Of a stretch of 64,000 nt of DNA, positions 47,664 to 58,694 are shown piece by piece. Origin of the DNA: Nyssa sinensis (Eukaryota; Streptophyta; Magnoliopsida; Cornales; Nyssaceae); contig CM018051.1 of the NCBI GenBank assembly GCA_008638375.1, forward strand, positions 12,615,369 through 12,679,368, given 5' to 3'. The translations under genes and the position numbers were made by a program. A model generated the notes under the pieces. The model worked only from the letters and a program-made list of their open reading frames with translations. It was not told where the DNA came from and did no database searches. Position 1 is the stretch's first letter; every line of letters begins with the position of its first letter.

Positions 47664-49090
47664 CTCTAAAGAGTAGAGTTAAGTCAATCTCACATATCAA
47701 AGTCCATTGTTTTCAAGTGAAATGTACATTATTCGAATGAGCTATAGAAGAAGTCGCAGACACTTTAGATGGAAGCAATTGCCCTTTCTACACAGGTCAC
47801 AATTCTACAAACTGTTATTGTTCATATTATTTACTTAGTAGAAATTTATTTTGTATATGCTTTTCTTAATTCTAATTATTAAAATTCTGTCTATAACAAC
47901 ACTTTAGTGCATGTATAAGCTATGCCAGAGAAGCTAAGAGACGTGAAACCCTTAACTAATGTTGAAGCCTCCACACAGCTTTGATGTTTGCTTCATGGAT
48001 CTACAAATGCCAGAAATGGATGGGTATAATTAACTTTCCTGTGTCTTTAGTCCCTAATTTTTCTTAGTTATAATGCAAAGGAAGCCAATGTACTTGTAGA
48101 ATCATTGAAAATGGGATGGTCAGCTATTTTAAAGATTTCTTTTGTTGATCCTAGCTACTGGTTTGATCCATGATTGGATTGTTATTTGATCACTTGGTAG
48201 TTTCATTGGTGAATTTAGACATGTTTTTTTTTTTTTTGGTGAGTTAATTTAGACATGTTACATTCATATAATAAGATTTTATTTAATGCTGTGATTCAAT
48301 TGCAATAAATAAATTTGGTTGACTAAATTGAGACCTGATCAGCAACCAAACAATCTATGGAGAGAAAAAAAATGAATATACAGTAATAGATGATGCATGC
48401 TTTAATGTTTTGATGGTGTTAGCATCTCTTAAGACAGGTTTCTCACCGATTCTCTCTCTTAAGTATGTGTTATAATTTTGATGATGGGTCTACATATGAA
48501 CCCGTCTTAACTCACTTTTTAATCAGTTATTTAACAAATTTTCTATATTCAATCTGAAAGCAAACTTTTATCAACTTGAATCTGCACACATAATTGAAAT
48601 TCTATTTTATAATGGCTTGAATTCGTTAAAATCTTTTTGGTGTATATATATATATATATACATACCAATGTTATTACAAATACAATAAAAAATATATCAC
48701 GTTCCAAATAAACGTATTTCGTCCCAACAAAGCGATCCAAAAACGCCTACCCCTAACGTACCATGTTGTATAACAAGTGACAATCTACGTTCCCATTCCC
48801 GTTCCCGTTTCCCCATGCTCTATACCATAACAATCCACGTTGTAGGTAACATTAATTTGATATATGAAAAGTTTAAAACACTGTTAAATCTGTCATGAGT
48901 CAAAAATGAAATTGAATTTGAACTCTCAAAATAAATGTCTTTTGAGGGATTTCATTCTAACTCTACTTCTGCTACTACTATATCTCATGCACTATACATT
49001 CACAATTTGATTTAATGCAAACACTGTTGTTTTGAGTACAAGTGTGCAACAAACAAAAACATGGAACAAAGAAAAATTTGTGAGCGTGCT
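47664..49090. other. Loop of the inverted repeat
   Basis: About 1.43 kb between the arms. It contains a receiver-domain exon fragment (47959-48023) and otherwise AT-rich, unassigned DNA with a TA tract near 48644-48662. Confidence 0.6.
47959..48023 (+). pseudogene. Receiver-domain exon fragment, cytokinin-receptor-like histidine kinase
   Basis: The frame reads MLKPPHSFDVCFMDLQ then MPEMDG and ends at a donor-like GG|GTATAA. The PPH-x-FD-x-CFMD-(I/L)-QMPEMDG phrase is the phospho-acceptor region (the Asp of FMD) of plant hybrid histidine kinases of the AHK2/3/4 type. Only this piece, about 21 residues, is recognisable. The retained splice donor indicates a genomic source. Confidence 0.68.
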
Positions 49091-50091
49091 GTAACTATGT
49101 TAATGGGTGTGGAATATTTGAAATGAGAATACAAGGCTTAGGATAACATTTTTTTTTTTCGTTCCATGGATCTTTAGCTACCTATACATCTAAAATCATA
49201 GCTGACTGCTTGCTTAAAGTGTTGCATCTTGGAACTTAGAAATTTATTATGAATGTTATGGAAGAAATATAGAAAGGAGGTTATGTAGAAGGAGAAAATA
49301 GGAGAGCAGTTAGAATGACTAAAAAGGTTGCACAACGTAATGAAATCAAGAATTGATTGCATTAATTTGCTTAATCCTTTAGGAAGTCGGGCAATCATGT
49401 TGATGAGATGGTCCACATTAGTAAGGTGTTTAAGAGCATAGGAAAACATGATTCTGCATTTGAAATGCACACATTTGTTTCATAGCAATATACAACGATT
49501 CTTAGTTTACATAAAATTCAAAATTAGTCTCTTTTGCTTCATTTGTAGCTTCATTTTTTAGATTTCAGGCCAGAGTTTCTTGCTGTTATCATTTCTTCTG
49601 CTAACTCTATTTACTGTAGTATCTCATTCCAGGGGATACTAAATTCTAATTTCAAATCTTATGGTATGAACTGATTCCATTTGCATCTTGCATCTTTTAG
49701 AGTGCTCTGAGATTACATTTTGATTATATGATCACATAATTTATCAACTTTGCTCAAAAGTCATTCAGTTAAAATATTATTGTGGAGCAATGTTTATATT
49801 CTTGAAGTAATGCACCATTATATTCCTATTTTTTCATGAATTATAGATGTTTTTTTTTGTATTGTTTCTTTACTTTGTTTTTCTTTTGTAAATATCATTA
49901 TTTAGAGTTGCGAGCCTGTGATTAAATGATGCTTAGAGTCATGTATGGCCTTTTAAGTTCTATATACAACACCTTTATATATAGAGTTGATTTGATGATG
50001 CAGTTAGAAATGGCTGAGGAATGTCTATTACATAGAATGGACTTAAGTGGGTTGCTGCTCCTCTATTCTGCTCTTGGTGATGCCGAAGGAA
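49091..50091. repeat. Right arm of the ~1-kb inverted repeat (COPB2 intron and exon)
   Basis: It is the reverse complement of the left arm, nearly equal in length, with scattered differences. Here the COPB2 reading direction is plus and the sequence continues beyond the arm into more COPB2 exon, so this arm is the parent and the left arm the inverted copy. Confidence 0.9.
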
Positions 50092-50331
50092 TTTCAAAAC
50101 TTACTTTGCTTGCTAAACAACAAGGGAAGAACAATGTTGCATTTCTATGTTTATTTATGCTTGGATCCATCCAATGAACGAAGAAGAGTAACTATTTATT
50201 ACACACAAATGAAAGGTAATTTCTTAATACTTTTTTGACTTCGTGGCAATTTGGGCCAATTGGCAGGTTAACAGAAAGTCTGCAGAATCATTGGCAGATC
50301 TTGAAGAGTACCCTAACTTGTTTGACGACTG
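50004..50331 (+). pseudogene. Coatomer beta-prime subunit (COPB2) exon fragments
   Basis: Exon one, after GATGCAG, reads LEMAEECLLHRMDLSG, then a LLLLYSALGDAEGISKL stretch, then GKNNVAFLCLFMLG, ending in a stop near 50175. Exon two (50267-50331) reads VNRKSAESLADLEEYPNLFDDW and ends at GTAGGT. Both match the alpha-solenoid after the WD40 domain of coatomer beta-prime, a COPI coat subunit working in Golgi-to-ER transport. The segment that should lie between them (KLEDCLQLL... type) is not there. This is a gene fragment of about 80 residues. Confidence 0.88.
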
Positions 50332-50699
50332 GTAGGTTGCTCTTTTTATGAGTCGAAACTTGTAGAAAAAAGTTACAGTCCATGTGGTTTACATACTTAT
50401 GTTCCAATATGTCTCTTGGAAATTTATGTCTCTGTCTTTTTTCTTAACTGTTCCATTGGGATGGAAGAATATTTTTTTCTCCCTATGTTATGCTTGGTTG
50501 TTTGTAAGGGTTTGCTCTGAAGTTCTCTTCTTGTATTGGGGTGTTCCTCTCTTTTGGTAGTAATAAAATTTCACTTACCGAAATAAAAATTTTATGTCTC
50601 AGATTATATCTCTTCAGCAAAATTATAAATGAAAGATGATAATAATTAATTTGTATTGGTATTGAGCAATTGAGGTTTCCATTAAACTTCAGTCATGTA

Positions 50700-51011
50700 A
50701 TTGGTTATATGTCCCCTGAGTATGCCATGGACGATCTCTTTTTGGTTAAATCTAACATCTTTAGCTTTGGACTGATGCTCCTAGAGATAATAAATGGGAA
50801 GAAGAACACTGGTTTTTAAGATATGTAAGTAACTATAGAAAGTCCAATTTTGTATGCGTTTTGTTTCCAATTCCAAATCTGTTTAGTTTTAAGAAATGAC
50901 CTTGAATAACACTGTTCATGAAAGGAACATTTTTAGGCATGGGATTTCTGAAAAAAAGGAAGAGGTTTGGAGTTAATGGATTCGGCATTAGCTGAAACAT
51001 GTTCAACAGGG
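50700..51011 (+). pseudogene. S-domain/cysteine-rich-type receptor kinase fragments (two exons)
   Basis: 50703-50819 reads [13 protein letters not shown] then [18 protein letters not shown] and a stop. 50937-51011, after TTTTTAG, reads AWDF(stop)KKGRGLELMDSALAETCSTG. They match subdomains VIII to X and the next exon of plant S-locus or DUF26 receptor kinases (usually AWELWKEGRGLELMDP). The stop is TGA in place of TGG. The upstream catalytic loop is absent. Confidence 0.82.
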
Positions 51012-51382
51012 AGATATGGCCAAGTTGGGTTGGGTTGTTAAGTGTTTAGGAAAACTCCATTCACAGGTTTGACATATGTATTTTCTATTTCTATACTTCC
51101 CTATCCATATGCAAAACCGTCGTGGTAGATAATTGCAATGCAGAGTTGCTGGAAAACAGAATCTTACCAAATTCAACTTTAATTTCCCCACTCCCTCTAT
51201 CTTCCTTTTCACATGTTGAGATTCCATATAACTTTCGTTTTGACATTCCAGGCTAACTTATTGCAAACTCGTATACTTTCACATGAGATATTTCAATGTC
51301 ATCTCTCAGACAATAGAGGGTGGTCACATGAAATCAGAGCTGAAGTGTTTAATTTCAACTTACAGTCCTATTCGCAAGACAT

Positions 51383-52799
51383 GGTATGAAAAGAAAGCTT
51401 ACTAATCTGGTGCTTCAACTTCAGAAGAACTGCTACCATCCTGATCTCTTAGAGGCAACCTTTGATGGCTCTTGCATGTTTTTTTTTTTGTGATTTATAA
51501 ATTAGATCTAAAGTGAACTGATGCTTCATAATTTTATGACATCTTTTCTTGCTTGTTTTATTTTCAGATTTTTACCCACCTATAGAATAGATAGTTGAAT
51601 AATGTGGCAAATTCCTGTTGCTGGATAGATTACTGGAAAATCTGCTTGCTCGTAATCACAAAGTATGCTCTAGATTTAATTAATTACCTAATAGTCTTTT
51701 TCTAACTTGGTGGGTTATCCTACTCATCTTATGTTTATATTGGCAAATAGGTTCTGATTATCTCACTGAGGACTAAAGTTTTGGACATAATTGACTATTA
51801 TTTTAGTGAAAAGGGAATTGAAGTTTGTAGAATTGATGGCAATGTGAAATTTTCTGAAAGAAGAAGACAGGCAAGTGCTACCTCTTAAAATTTGATGAGA
51901 CTTCCAAGTTAGTTTTATACATTAATTTCCATTTGTCTATAGAGAGATCATGCTCTTTTAAGAATTTTTTTTTTTATTTTTAACTTTATATAGATTTTAC
52001 TGGCATCAAATTTGATGGTGAAATCTTCACTTTTAAAGCCATATGTGTGTGTGTGTGTTTTAAAGCATGTTCTCTTTAGTTTTTCATAATCTCAGTCCAT
52101 GTCATTTTGACGTTCCCCTTTCAAGCTTTCAGGCTTGCACCTGGAAATATGTTTATTCCCATTGTGGCGTTCTTTTATCCTTTTTTCCTTATAAAATCTC
52201 TTTTGCATTCAATCCTTTTATCTTTAGAAAAGTTATTATATATAGCTTCTATTTTGTTTATAGGAATACTTTAGTTACATGGAATGATGAACCATTACTA
52301 CAGACTTATAGTGGGCATGCAGAAATTGGTGGTCCTCTACTGATCTTTGATTTATGATGTCGTACATGTCTTTTGTGGCCCTGCTATTGGTTATGGTACT
52401 TTGAGTTTTGGATACTCGAAGATACAATTGAAAATTTTCTTGCAATAAGTCCTTAAAATAGCTTGGTGCTGGCAATTAAGGGGACAAATTTTTGTTGAAG
52501 GTTTTCTTTTAGTCATGGTCATCCATTTAGTGGTGGTCGCAATTTTTTGTTTTTGCTTGGTGTCTGCTATTAATTAGATAGTGAATTGCCTTTGTAATGC
52601 CTTTGTTTTATTTAATAAGAAACCTTTTATTTTTGGTTATTGGTTTAACATTGATAAATTGCATTGAATTCACAAGCAGATCCAGGAGTTCAATGATGTG
52701 AACAGTAATTACAGAATATTTTTTCTCAGTACTAGGGCTGGTGGGTTAGGTATCAATCTTACTGCGGCTTATACATGCATTTTATATGACAGTGACTGG
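51383..52799 (+). pseudogene. DDM1-like: DDM1-like SNF2 chromatin-remodelling ATPase, four exons of the C-terminal helicase
   Basis: Exons: 51383-51476 (GMKRKLTNLVLQLQKNC, HPDLLEATFDGSC), 51568-51662 (FYPPIE*IVE*CGKFLLLDRLL), 51751-51870 (VLIISLRTKVLDIIDYYFSE, CRIDGNVKFSERRRQ) and 52680-52799 (IQEFND..., [22 protein letters not shown]). They follow the order of the DDM1 helicase C domain, including the motif V region. DDM1 is the nuclear SNF2 ATPase that lets methyltransferases reach heterochromatin and so silences transposons. The first half with Walker A and DEGH is missing, as is the exon with MDRCHRIGQT. Two Gln codons are stops (TAG, TAA), and one donor is GC. It is therefore a non-functional fragment with introns kept. 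Confidence 0.9.
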
Positions 52800-52984
52800 G
52801 TACCTTCTTGATATCGCACTTTTCTTCCATTATTTCTGTGTTTTGTTTTTTCATTTTTTGGCCTTTTTGTTTTATTTTGGTCTGTTTCTCTTTCAATGTG
52901 TTTGACTTTTCTGAACTTCTAAACTGATTTAATGTATTGCATCGCATCCCAGAATTTTGTTCCTTGTTTTGAGTTTTCATTTGG

Positions 52985-53075
52985 GACCATTGGTTCAATG
53001 GTAAAATGCTCACACTATCAATTGTGAGAATGCCGGTTTATGGCTGAAAATAATTACTTTGTGCAAAAAAAAATA
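52985..53075 (+). mobile_element. tRNA-derived SINE-like element
   Basis: TTGGTTCAATGGTAAAATGCTC is a good A-box region. CTCACA...TGTGAG could form an anticodon-like stem. The sequence ends in GTGCAAAAAAAAATAAT. No clear B-box remains, so this is a decayed or tRNA-pseudogene-like copy. Confidence 0.42.
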
Positions 53076-53659
53076 ATATCAAATGTTAGGTCTATCTTCA
53101 GTCTAGCCCTCTCAGCCCTCTGCACAAGTGGGACCAAAATTAGGTAATGGTTTTTTTTTTTTTAAATGTTTTGAATTTTCATTTTTCACACCTTTCTGCC
53201 TGGTTTTTGAGTAATATCCTTTCATGTTGTCAGTGTTGGTAGGAAGTATGAGACTGATTTTAGCTAAAGTACATACTACCTTTAACATAAAGAAACCGTT
53301 TACTGTTTTATTTATTTATTTATTTTTATTATTTTTTTTTTCGGGGGGTGTTGAAATTTCATGTTTTATGTTGCCCGAGTGGGTCAGGCTTGAAATGAGC
53401 TAACTTGAGTGAGTTACTCAGTTTACTTTGAGAGCCTATAACATGTTACCCACATTATAACAAATGACTTAAATTTGCAAAATCTACTATGGTAGTATAT
53501 TGTAATATAACTAATGCATTAGTTTTTGTATGTCACAAACCTTCAATGTCAGTTCCTGAATATATAATTAACCTTGAAGATTCTTCCCTACATCTACCTC
53601 TGCATAAGTTTGATGTCAGCTTCATTCCCTTTTTCTTTCATAAGTTTGATGTCAGTTTT
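53076..53659. other. Intergenic, no gene seen
   Basis: T-rich tracts near 53150-53165 and 53310-53340. The phrase CATAAGTTTGATGTCAG occurs twice (53605, 53640) just before the copia fragment. Confidence 0.5.
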
Positions 53660-55350
53660 AATTCTGTATTACATAGATTACTGTCTCAACATTTTAATTT
53701 TCAGTCAATAGCTAAATAATCTAATAGCATTTGTGAATTCTGTTTGTACGGAAAAATGACCCAACTTCCCTATTCTCAGTCTCAGTCTATTTCCACCACA
53801 CCCCTAACACTCATACACAGTGACCTTTGGGGTCTTGCACCATACAAATCACTGCATAACTTTCAATACTTCATTTCCTTCATTGATGACTTTACAAAAT
53901 TCTCTTGGATTTATCCATTATCTCACAAATCTGAAGCATACCCAACCTTTTGCAAATTTAAAGCTTATGCTAAAAACACTTTTAATCACAAAATTAAAGT
54001 GTTTAGGACAAATGGAGGTGGAGAATTCAATGGGACTGCATTTGAAAATCTGCACTCCACCCATGGCATTCATCACCAAAAGTCTTGCCCACACACACCC
54101 CAACAAAATGGGGTGGCAGAGAGGAAAAATAGACATATTGTTGAAATAGTTCCTACTCTACTCTCCTAAGCCAACTTATCTCCAAGCTTTTGGTATCATG
54201 CCTTCTCAACTGCCATCTTCCTTATCAATAGGTTACTAAGTCCTAACACCTCTAATCAGTCCCCTTATTATCTTCTTCATCACCATCACCCACCTTATTC
54301 GTCTATGAGAACATTTGGCTGTGGCTGTTATCCTTTACTAACTCCTTACAACAAAAATAAACTTCAGCCCAAGACAACCAAGTGCATTTTCCTAGGCTAC
54401 CTTTTAAATCACAAAGGCTACTTGTGTTTTGACCCACTCACTAATAGGTTCTACACTTCCAGGAATGTTATCTTTGATAAACAATCCTTCACAGCCTCTC
54501 ACATCTACATTTCCTTAGGCACATTCCCTTACAATTATGACCTTTCCCTTTGGTCCACCTCAACCCATTTCACACCATCCTGCTCAAGGACAACACCTCA
54601 GGCCCATAATCCTCATCTTCCATTTCCCAGTCCCCCATTACCAATCACTCCCTCTTACTCACTTTCTATACTAATACAAAACCCCACCACAACCTCAGTT
54701 TCCCCTGCAACTTGTTCAAACCACCCAACGCCTCAAAATCCTACCCTTACTCAAATCACTTACTCTCCTACCTTAGATACCCACACATCTCCCCTCATCA
54801 CTAATCACTATCCAATGCAAACTAGATCAAAATCTGGGATTACCAAAAAGAAGGCCCTCACTACCTCTGTTCCTCCACCACAGTCTCCTTCCACTCCTAC
54901 AAAGCCTCAAACCTTTTCCACTACAAATAAGTCACCACAATGGAGACAAGCCATGGCTGAAGAATTTTCAGCCCTACAAAAGCATAGAACATGGACCTTA
55001 GTTCCTCTTCCACCCAACAAAAACCTAGTTGGCTGTAAGTGGATTTTCAGAATAAAGTATAATACTAATGGCAGTATAGCAAGATACAAGGCAAGGCTTG
55101 TAGCCAAAGGCTTCCACCAAGAACTAGGCCTTGACTATGAAAAAACATTCAGCCCTGTGGTCAAGCACACCACAGTGAGGTTAATCTTAGCATTGGTCAT
55201 CCAAAACAATTGGCCCCTCAAGCAACTGGATGTTAAAAATGCTTTTCTAGATGGAACCCTTCAAGAGGAAGTCTATATGCAGCAATCCCAAGGTTTCACA
55301 GACCCCACTGCCCCTCAACTTGTTTGCAAGTTACACAAGTCTCTCTATGG
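53660..55350 (+). mobile_element. Ty1/copia pol fragment, left arm of a foldback, cut by a solo LTR
   Basis: It opens abruptly in the pre-integrase region (SVLHRLLSQHFNFQ, CEFCLYGK) and runs through integrase (HSDLWG, FISFIDDFTKFSW, QQNGVAERKNRH) into reverse transcriptase ([33 protein letters not shown]) up to LHKSLYG, where the solo LTR begins. One in-frame stop lies at 54167. The second integrase acidic residue is Asn (RTNGGGEF; the other arm has RTDGGEEF), so the integrase is dead. RE1-like by phrase. Confidence 0.9.
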
Positions 55351-55472
55351 TGTAATACCCCGACCCGAGTTAGGTGGGACCGACCCGAGTTAGCCGGTAC
55401 CCGACCCGATAAAACCGGGCCATGGCATAAAAACCCAAACTATAATAAATTAAAAATAAAAATTAAAAAAAA

Positions 55473-55508
<36 letters not shown>

Positions 55509-58500
55509 TATTATAAAAAAATAGTTAAAAAGATATAAATATATATATGTATATATGTGAACAGTAGTGTGTGTGTAGGTGTGTGTGTGTGTTGTCAAGT
55601 GTATATGTGTGTAGATATATATGTATATATTATATGTAAAATATCAAACAAAAATACAAAATAAATTTAATGCAAAGTGAAATGGGGAAGAGCAAAATTA
55701 AATGAAGCTGATGAGCTATGAGGGCTAAGCTAGGGCTATGGAGTCAGGTTGTAGAGAGAGAAAGAGAAAAGGGAAGAGAGAGAGAGAGAGAGAGAGGTCG
55801 GTTGCCTTTCTTTTTGAAAGCCAAAGCATGCAATTCATGCTGTCTTCTAAAGGAACAACTGAACAAGGAAGGAACTGAGGAGAATAGAGAAAGAATCAAA
55901 ACAAGAAGAAGGAGAAAAACAGTGGAAAAAGGTAAGAAAATCCAAATTATCGTTTTTCTCTCTCTCTAGAATTTTGAGTTAATAAGGACTGTTCTTGAAT
56001 TATATTTATACCTAGGATGCTAGATATATGTTTATAAGCTTGACAAGCATGATTTTAGATCATGAAAACATGTAAAAGCAGTAAACCCAGATGGAGTAGC
56101 CATTAATGACCATGCTTATAGCAAGTCTGATTTTGCCACAACCAAACGAAATTTTGAACCATGATATGAATAGAACATTGCTCTAGGATTCTAAAATATT
56201 TTGAATCACCTAAAATGGTTGAGAGATGGCCATTTTATGGCCAAAAATCCAGTCACTGGTGTAACAACGAAAAACTGAGGTGGGTGTCGAAAACTCGTGA
56301 TGGTTTGAGGCCAAAATTTATTCTAAATTATAGATTGAAGTCTTAGAATTGATTTGATATGAAAAGAATAAGATTTGAACGTGAAAACTATGAAAAAATT
56401 GAGAAAATAGTGAGTTGGGGCACTATTTCGGCGACGATGGCCGGAATCTTCGCTAGAGAAGACGACTGGAAAAACGAAGGGGCTGTCGGGTCAAAAATGA
56501 AATCGGGTCTGGGTTTGGATCCGGGTTCGGGTCCCGACCCGTTTGAAACGGATCCTTGAATAAGTTGAACGGTGCCATTTTGATAAGTGGTTGATGAGGT
56601 CATCATGATGTCATGCTGACGCAGTAACCAAACTAAACCATTTTGGTTTCTGACCGAACAGGACCGGCCCAATTGAATTGGGACTGAACCGGACGGTTCA
56701 CTTAACAGTTTTCGAAAATCCTATTTTGACCCCCCAAATTTTTGGTTAATTACACAATTGTCCAGAAAATTAAATAACAACTAATTTAAAACCCTTTTTA
56801 AATTTAGGAAATTATTAAAATACCCTTAAACCAAAATTAGTCAAACGAAGTCCAAATAGAGTAAACCAATAGTGCATTTGACTATTTTGGGCGTTCTGAA
56901 TCCAATGGTGAGATCCGTTTCACGAGACGAAACTCCGAAAAAAATAAGACACGTTAGAGTGTAAATTACCAAATGGCCCTTATTGTCCCTAAAACCAAAT
57001 AGAAGTCAGAGAGGGTCTAAATTGACTTTCTTCGACGTTCCGGACTCAGTGGTGAGGTCCGTATGTTGAAATAAGGTACGAAAAAATATGACACGTAAAT
57101 ATGTAAGGTAATAGAATCAAACTTTAAAACTTAAAGAAGCTACCCAAGAAATGTAACTAAAATAAAAAAAAAAAAAGAATTAATGATAATTAAATCAAAG
57201 TACTATTATGGAATGTGACTGGACTTTGAAATGTGATTTTAGGGAACTTCAAAGGAAGGATTTTTGGAGTTAAGTCTTTGGAATTCAGGTGAGTGTCTCA
57301 TACCATATTGAGGTAGAAACTTTCATTATAAATATAAATATTGAACTTTTTTATGATATATCGACATATGAAATCGTTTTCCTTTATAGCATTTGTTTAA
57401 CAGTTATACTGTGTACATTTTGAATGACCTATTGACAACTATATTGTCTTCTTTGACTTAAGAAAATGTGTTTGTAAGATACTCAAATGTTATGTGACTT
57501 TCTCACAAATGTTGAACTGTTTTAACTAAACATCAAATAAAGAAATTTGATTTGAGTAATTGAACTGCTATTGATGATTACTGATTTTGGATATGATTTG
57601 GTTATGATTTTGGTGCTTTGAATAGAACACTCTTCTATGATTAATCACTATCGAATAGGTTGTGATTCTCTGAACCTTTCCCACAGGGTATATTGTGGTG
57701 AGGCTGGTGTTGATACGGCATATTGAACTAGCTAACCCATTGATCTCAGTCAGCGAGGTTCTAATTTGCTGGCCATAGAAGTGGAATATATCATTTTGAA
57801 TATGAATATTGAAAATCGAACCATGAATATGAATTATTGAACTATAAATTTGGGTTATCGAACCATGATTTTGAATTATTGAACTATGGTTTTGACTCAT
57901 CAAACTATGTTGTTGAATTATGATTTATTGAATTATGTTATTAAACTGTGATTTTGATTTATTGAACTATGTTATTGATTATCGATTTACGATTAGTGTT
58001 ATTTTGAGATTTATTGGAAGCGAATTTGATACCGTTATCTTGTACTATAAATTAAGATAACATATGATATCTGATTATTGACATTTTCACTATTGAATTA
58101 TATAATAGTTTTGAAACCCTTGGTATATTATGGAATGCTCACGAGCTGGGATACTCACGAGCTGTTGAGCTTATAGGATTTTTATCCTATTTTAGGTGAT
58201 GATATCGAAAAAGAAATAGTAGGTTCAGTCAAGCCTAGTTGGAAGCTTGTAAAGCTATGAACCCTTTTTGTAATAGGATTTTGCTAGTCATGATGTAGTT
58301 GCTTTTGGAAATTTTTGGACTATATATCGAATATGACATCAACAGGCTTTGGAAAAATTACATCATGTACTTTTTATAAATACTATGGAATCTATAAATA
58401 GATGACTAATGTTGACTTGAGTGTTGATTGACGCTTCCACAATAGAAAAAAGAAATTTATTCTACTGCGTTTGATTAATGGAAATCAGAAAAGGCTTCAG

Positions 58501-58551
58501 TGGCCGATCACGAGCCCTCGATCCGCATGGGCCAGATTTGGGGTCGTGACA
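55351..58551 (+). mobile_element. Solo LTR, Ty3/gypsy, 3201 bp, with TATGG target duplication
   Basis: It begins TGTAATACCCCGACC and ends GGTCGTGACA. TATGG stands on both sides (55346-55350 and 58552-58556). Joining the flanks restores the copia SLYGLKQAPRA phrase, which proves the insertion point. It contains a TAA run (about 55475-55508), a GA run (about 55773-55796), paired GGACTCA...TGAGGTCC motifs near 57050 (and a weaker pair near 56895) and a degenerate ~20-bp repeat (TGAATTATTGAACTATG) near 57800-57970. No internal element region. Confidence 0.95.
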
Positions 58552-58556
58552 TATGG

Positions 58557-58694
58557 CCTCAAACAAGCCCCTAGAGCTTGCTTTTCTATAGGTCCTCACA
58601 TGGTCTGTTAGGGTCAACTTTGGACTGAATGAATTAAAATTTGAGAATTTGAGAGGTGAATTTTTCAAACCAAGCTCTAGGGGCTTGTTTGAGG
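58557..58694. repeat. Centre of the copia foldback
   Basis: 58557-58580 (CCTCAAACAAGCCCCTAGAGCTTG, abridged: CCTCAAACAAGCC...GAGCTTG) is the exact reverse complement of 58671-58694, with 90 bases between. The right-hand copia sequence continues into those 90 bases ([12 protein letters not shown]); the left-hand copy does not. Confidence 0.85.

Noticed and set aside
47305..49470. Two nearly identical proteins of about 90-98 residues (47305-47577 plus, 49174-49470 minus)
   Set aside because: They are the same intron-like sequence read in the two arms of the inverted repeat. The real COPB2 exon in the right arm is on the other strand, so no coding role is supported.
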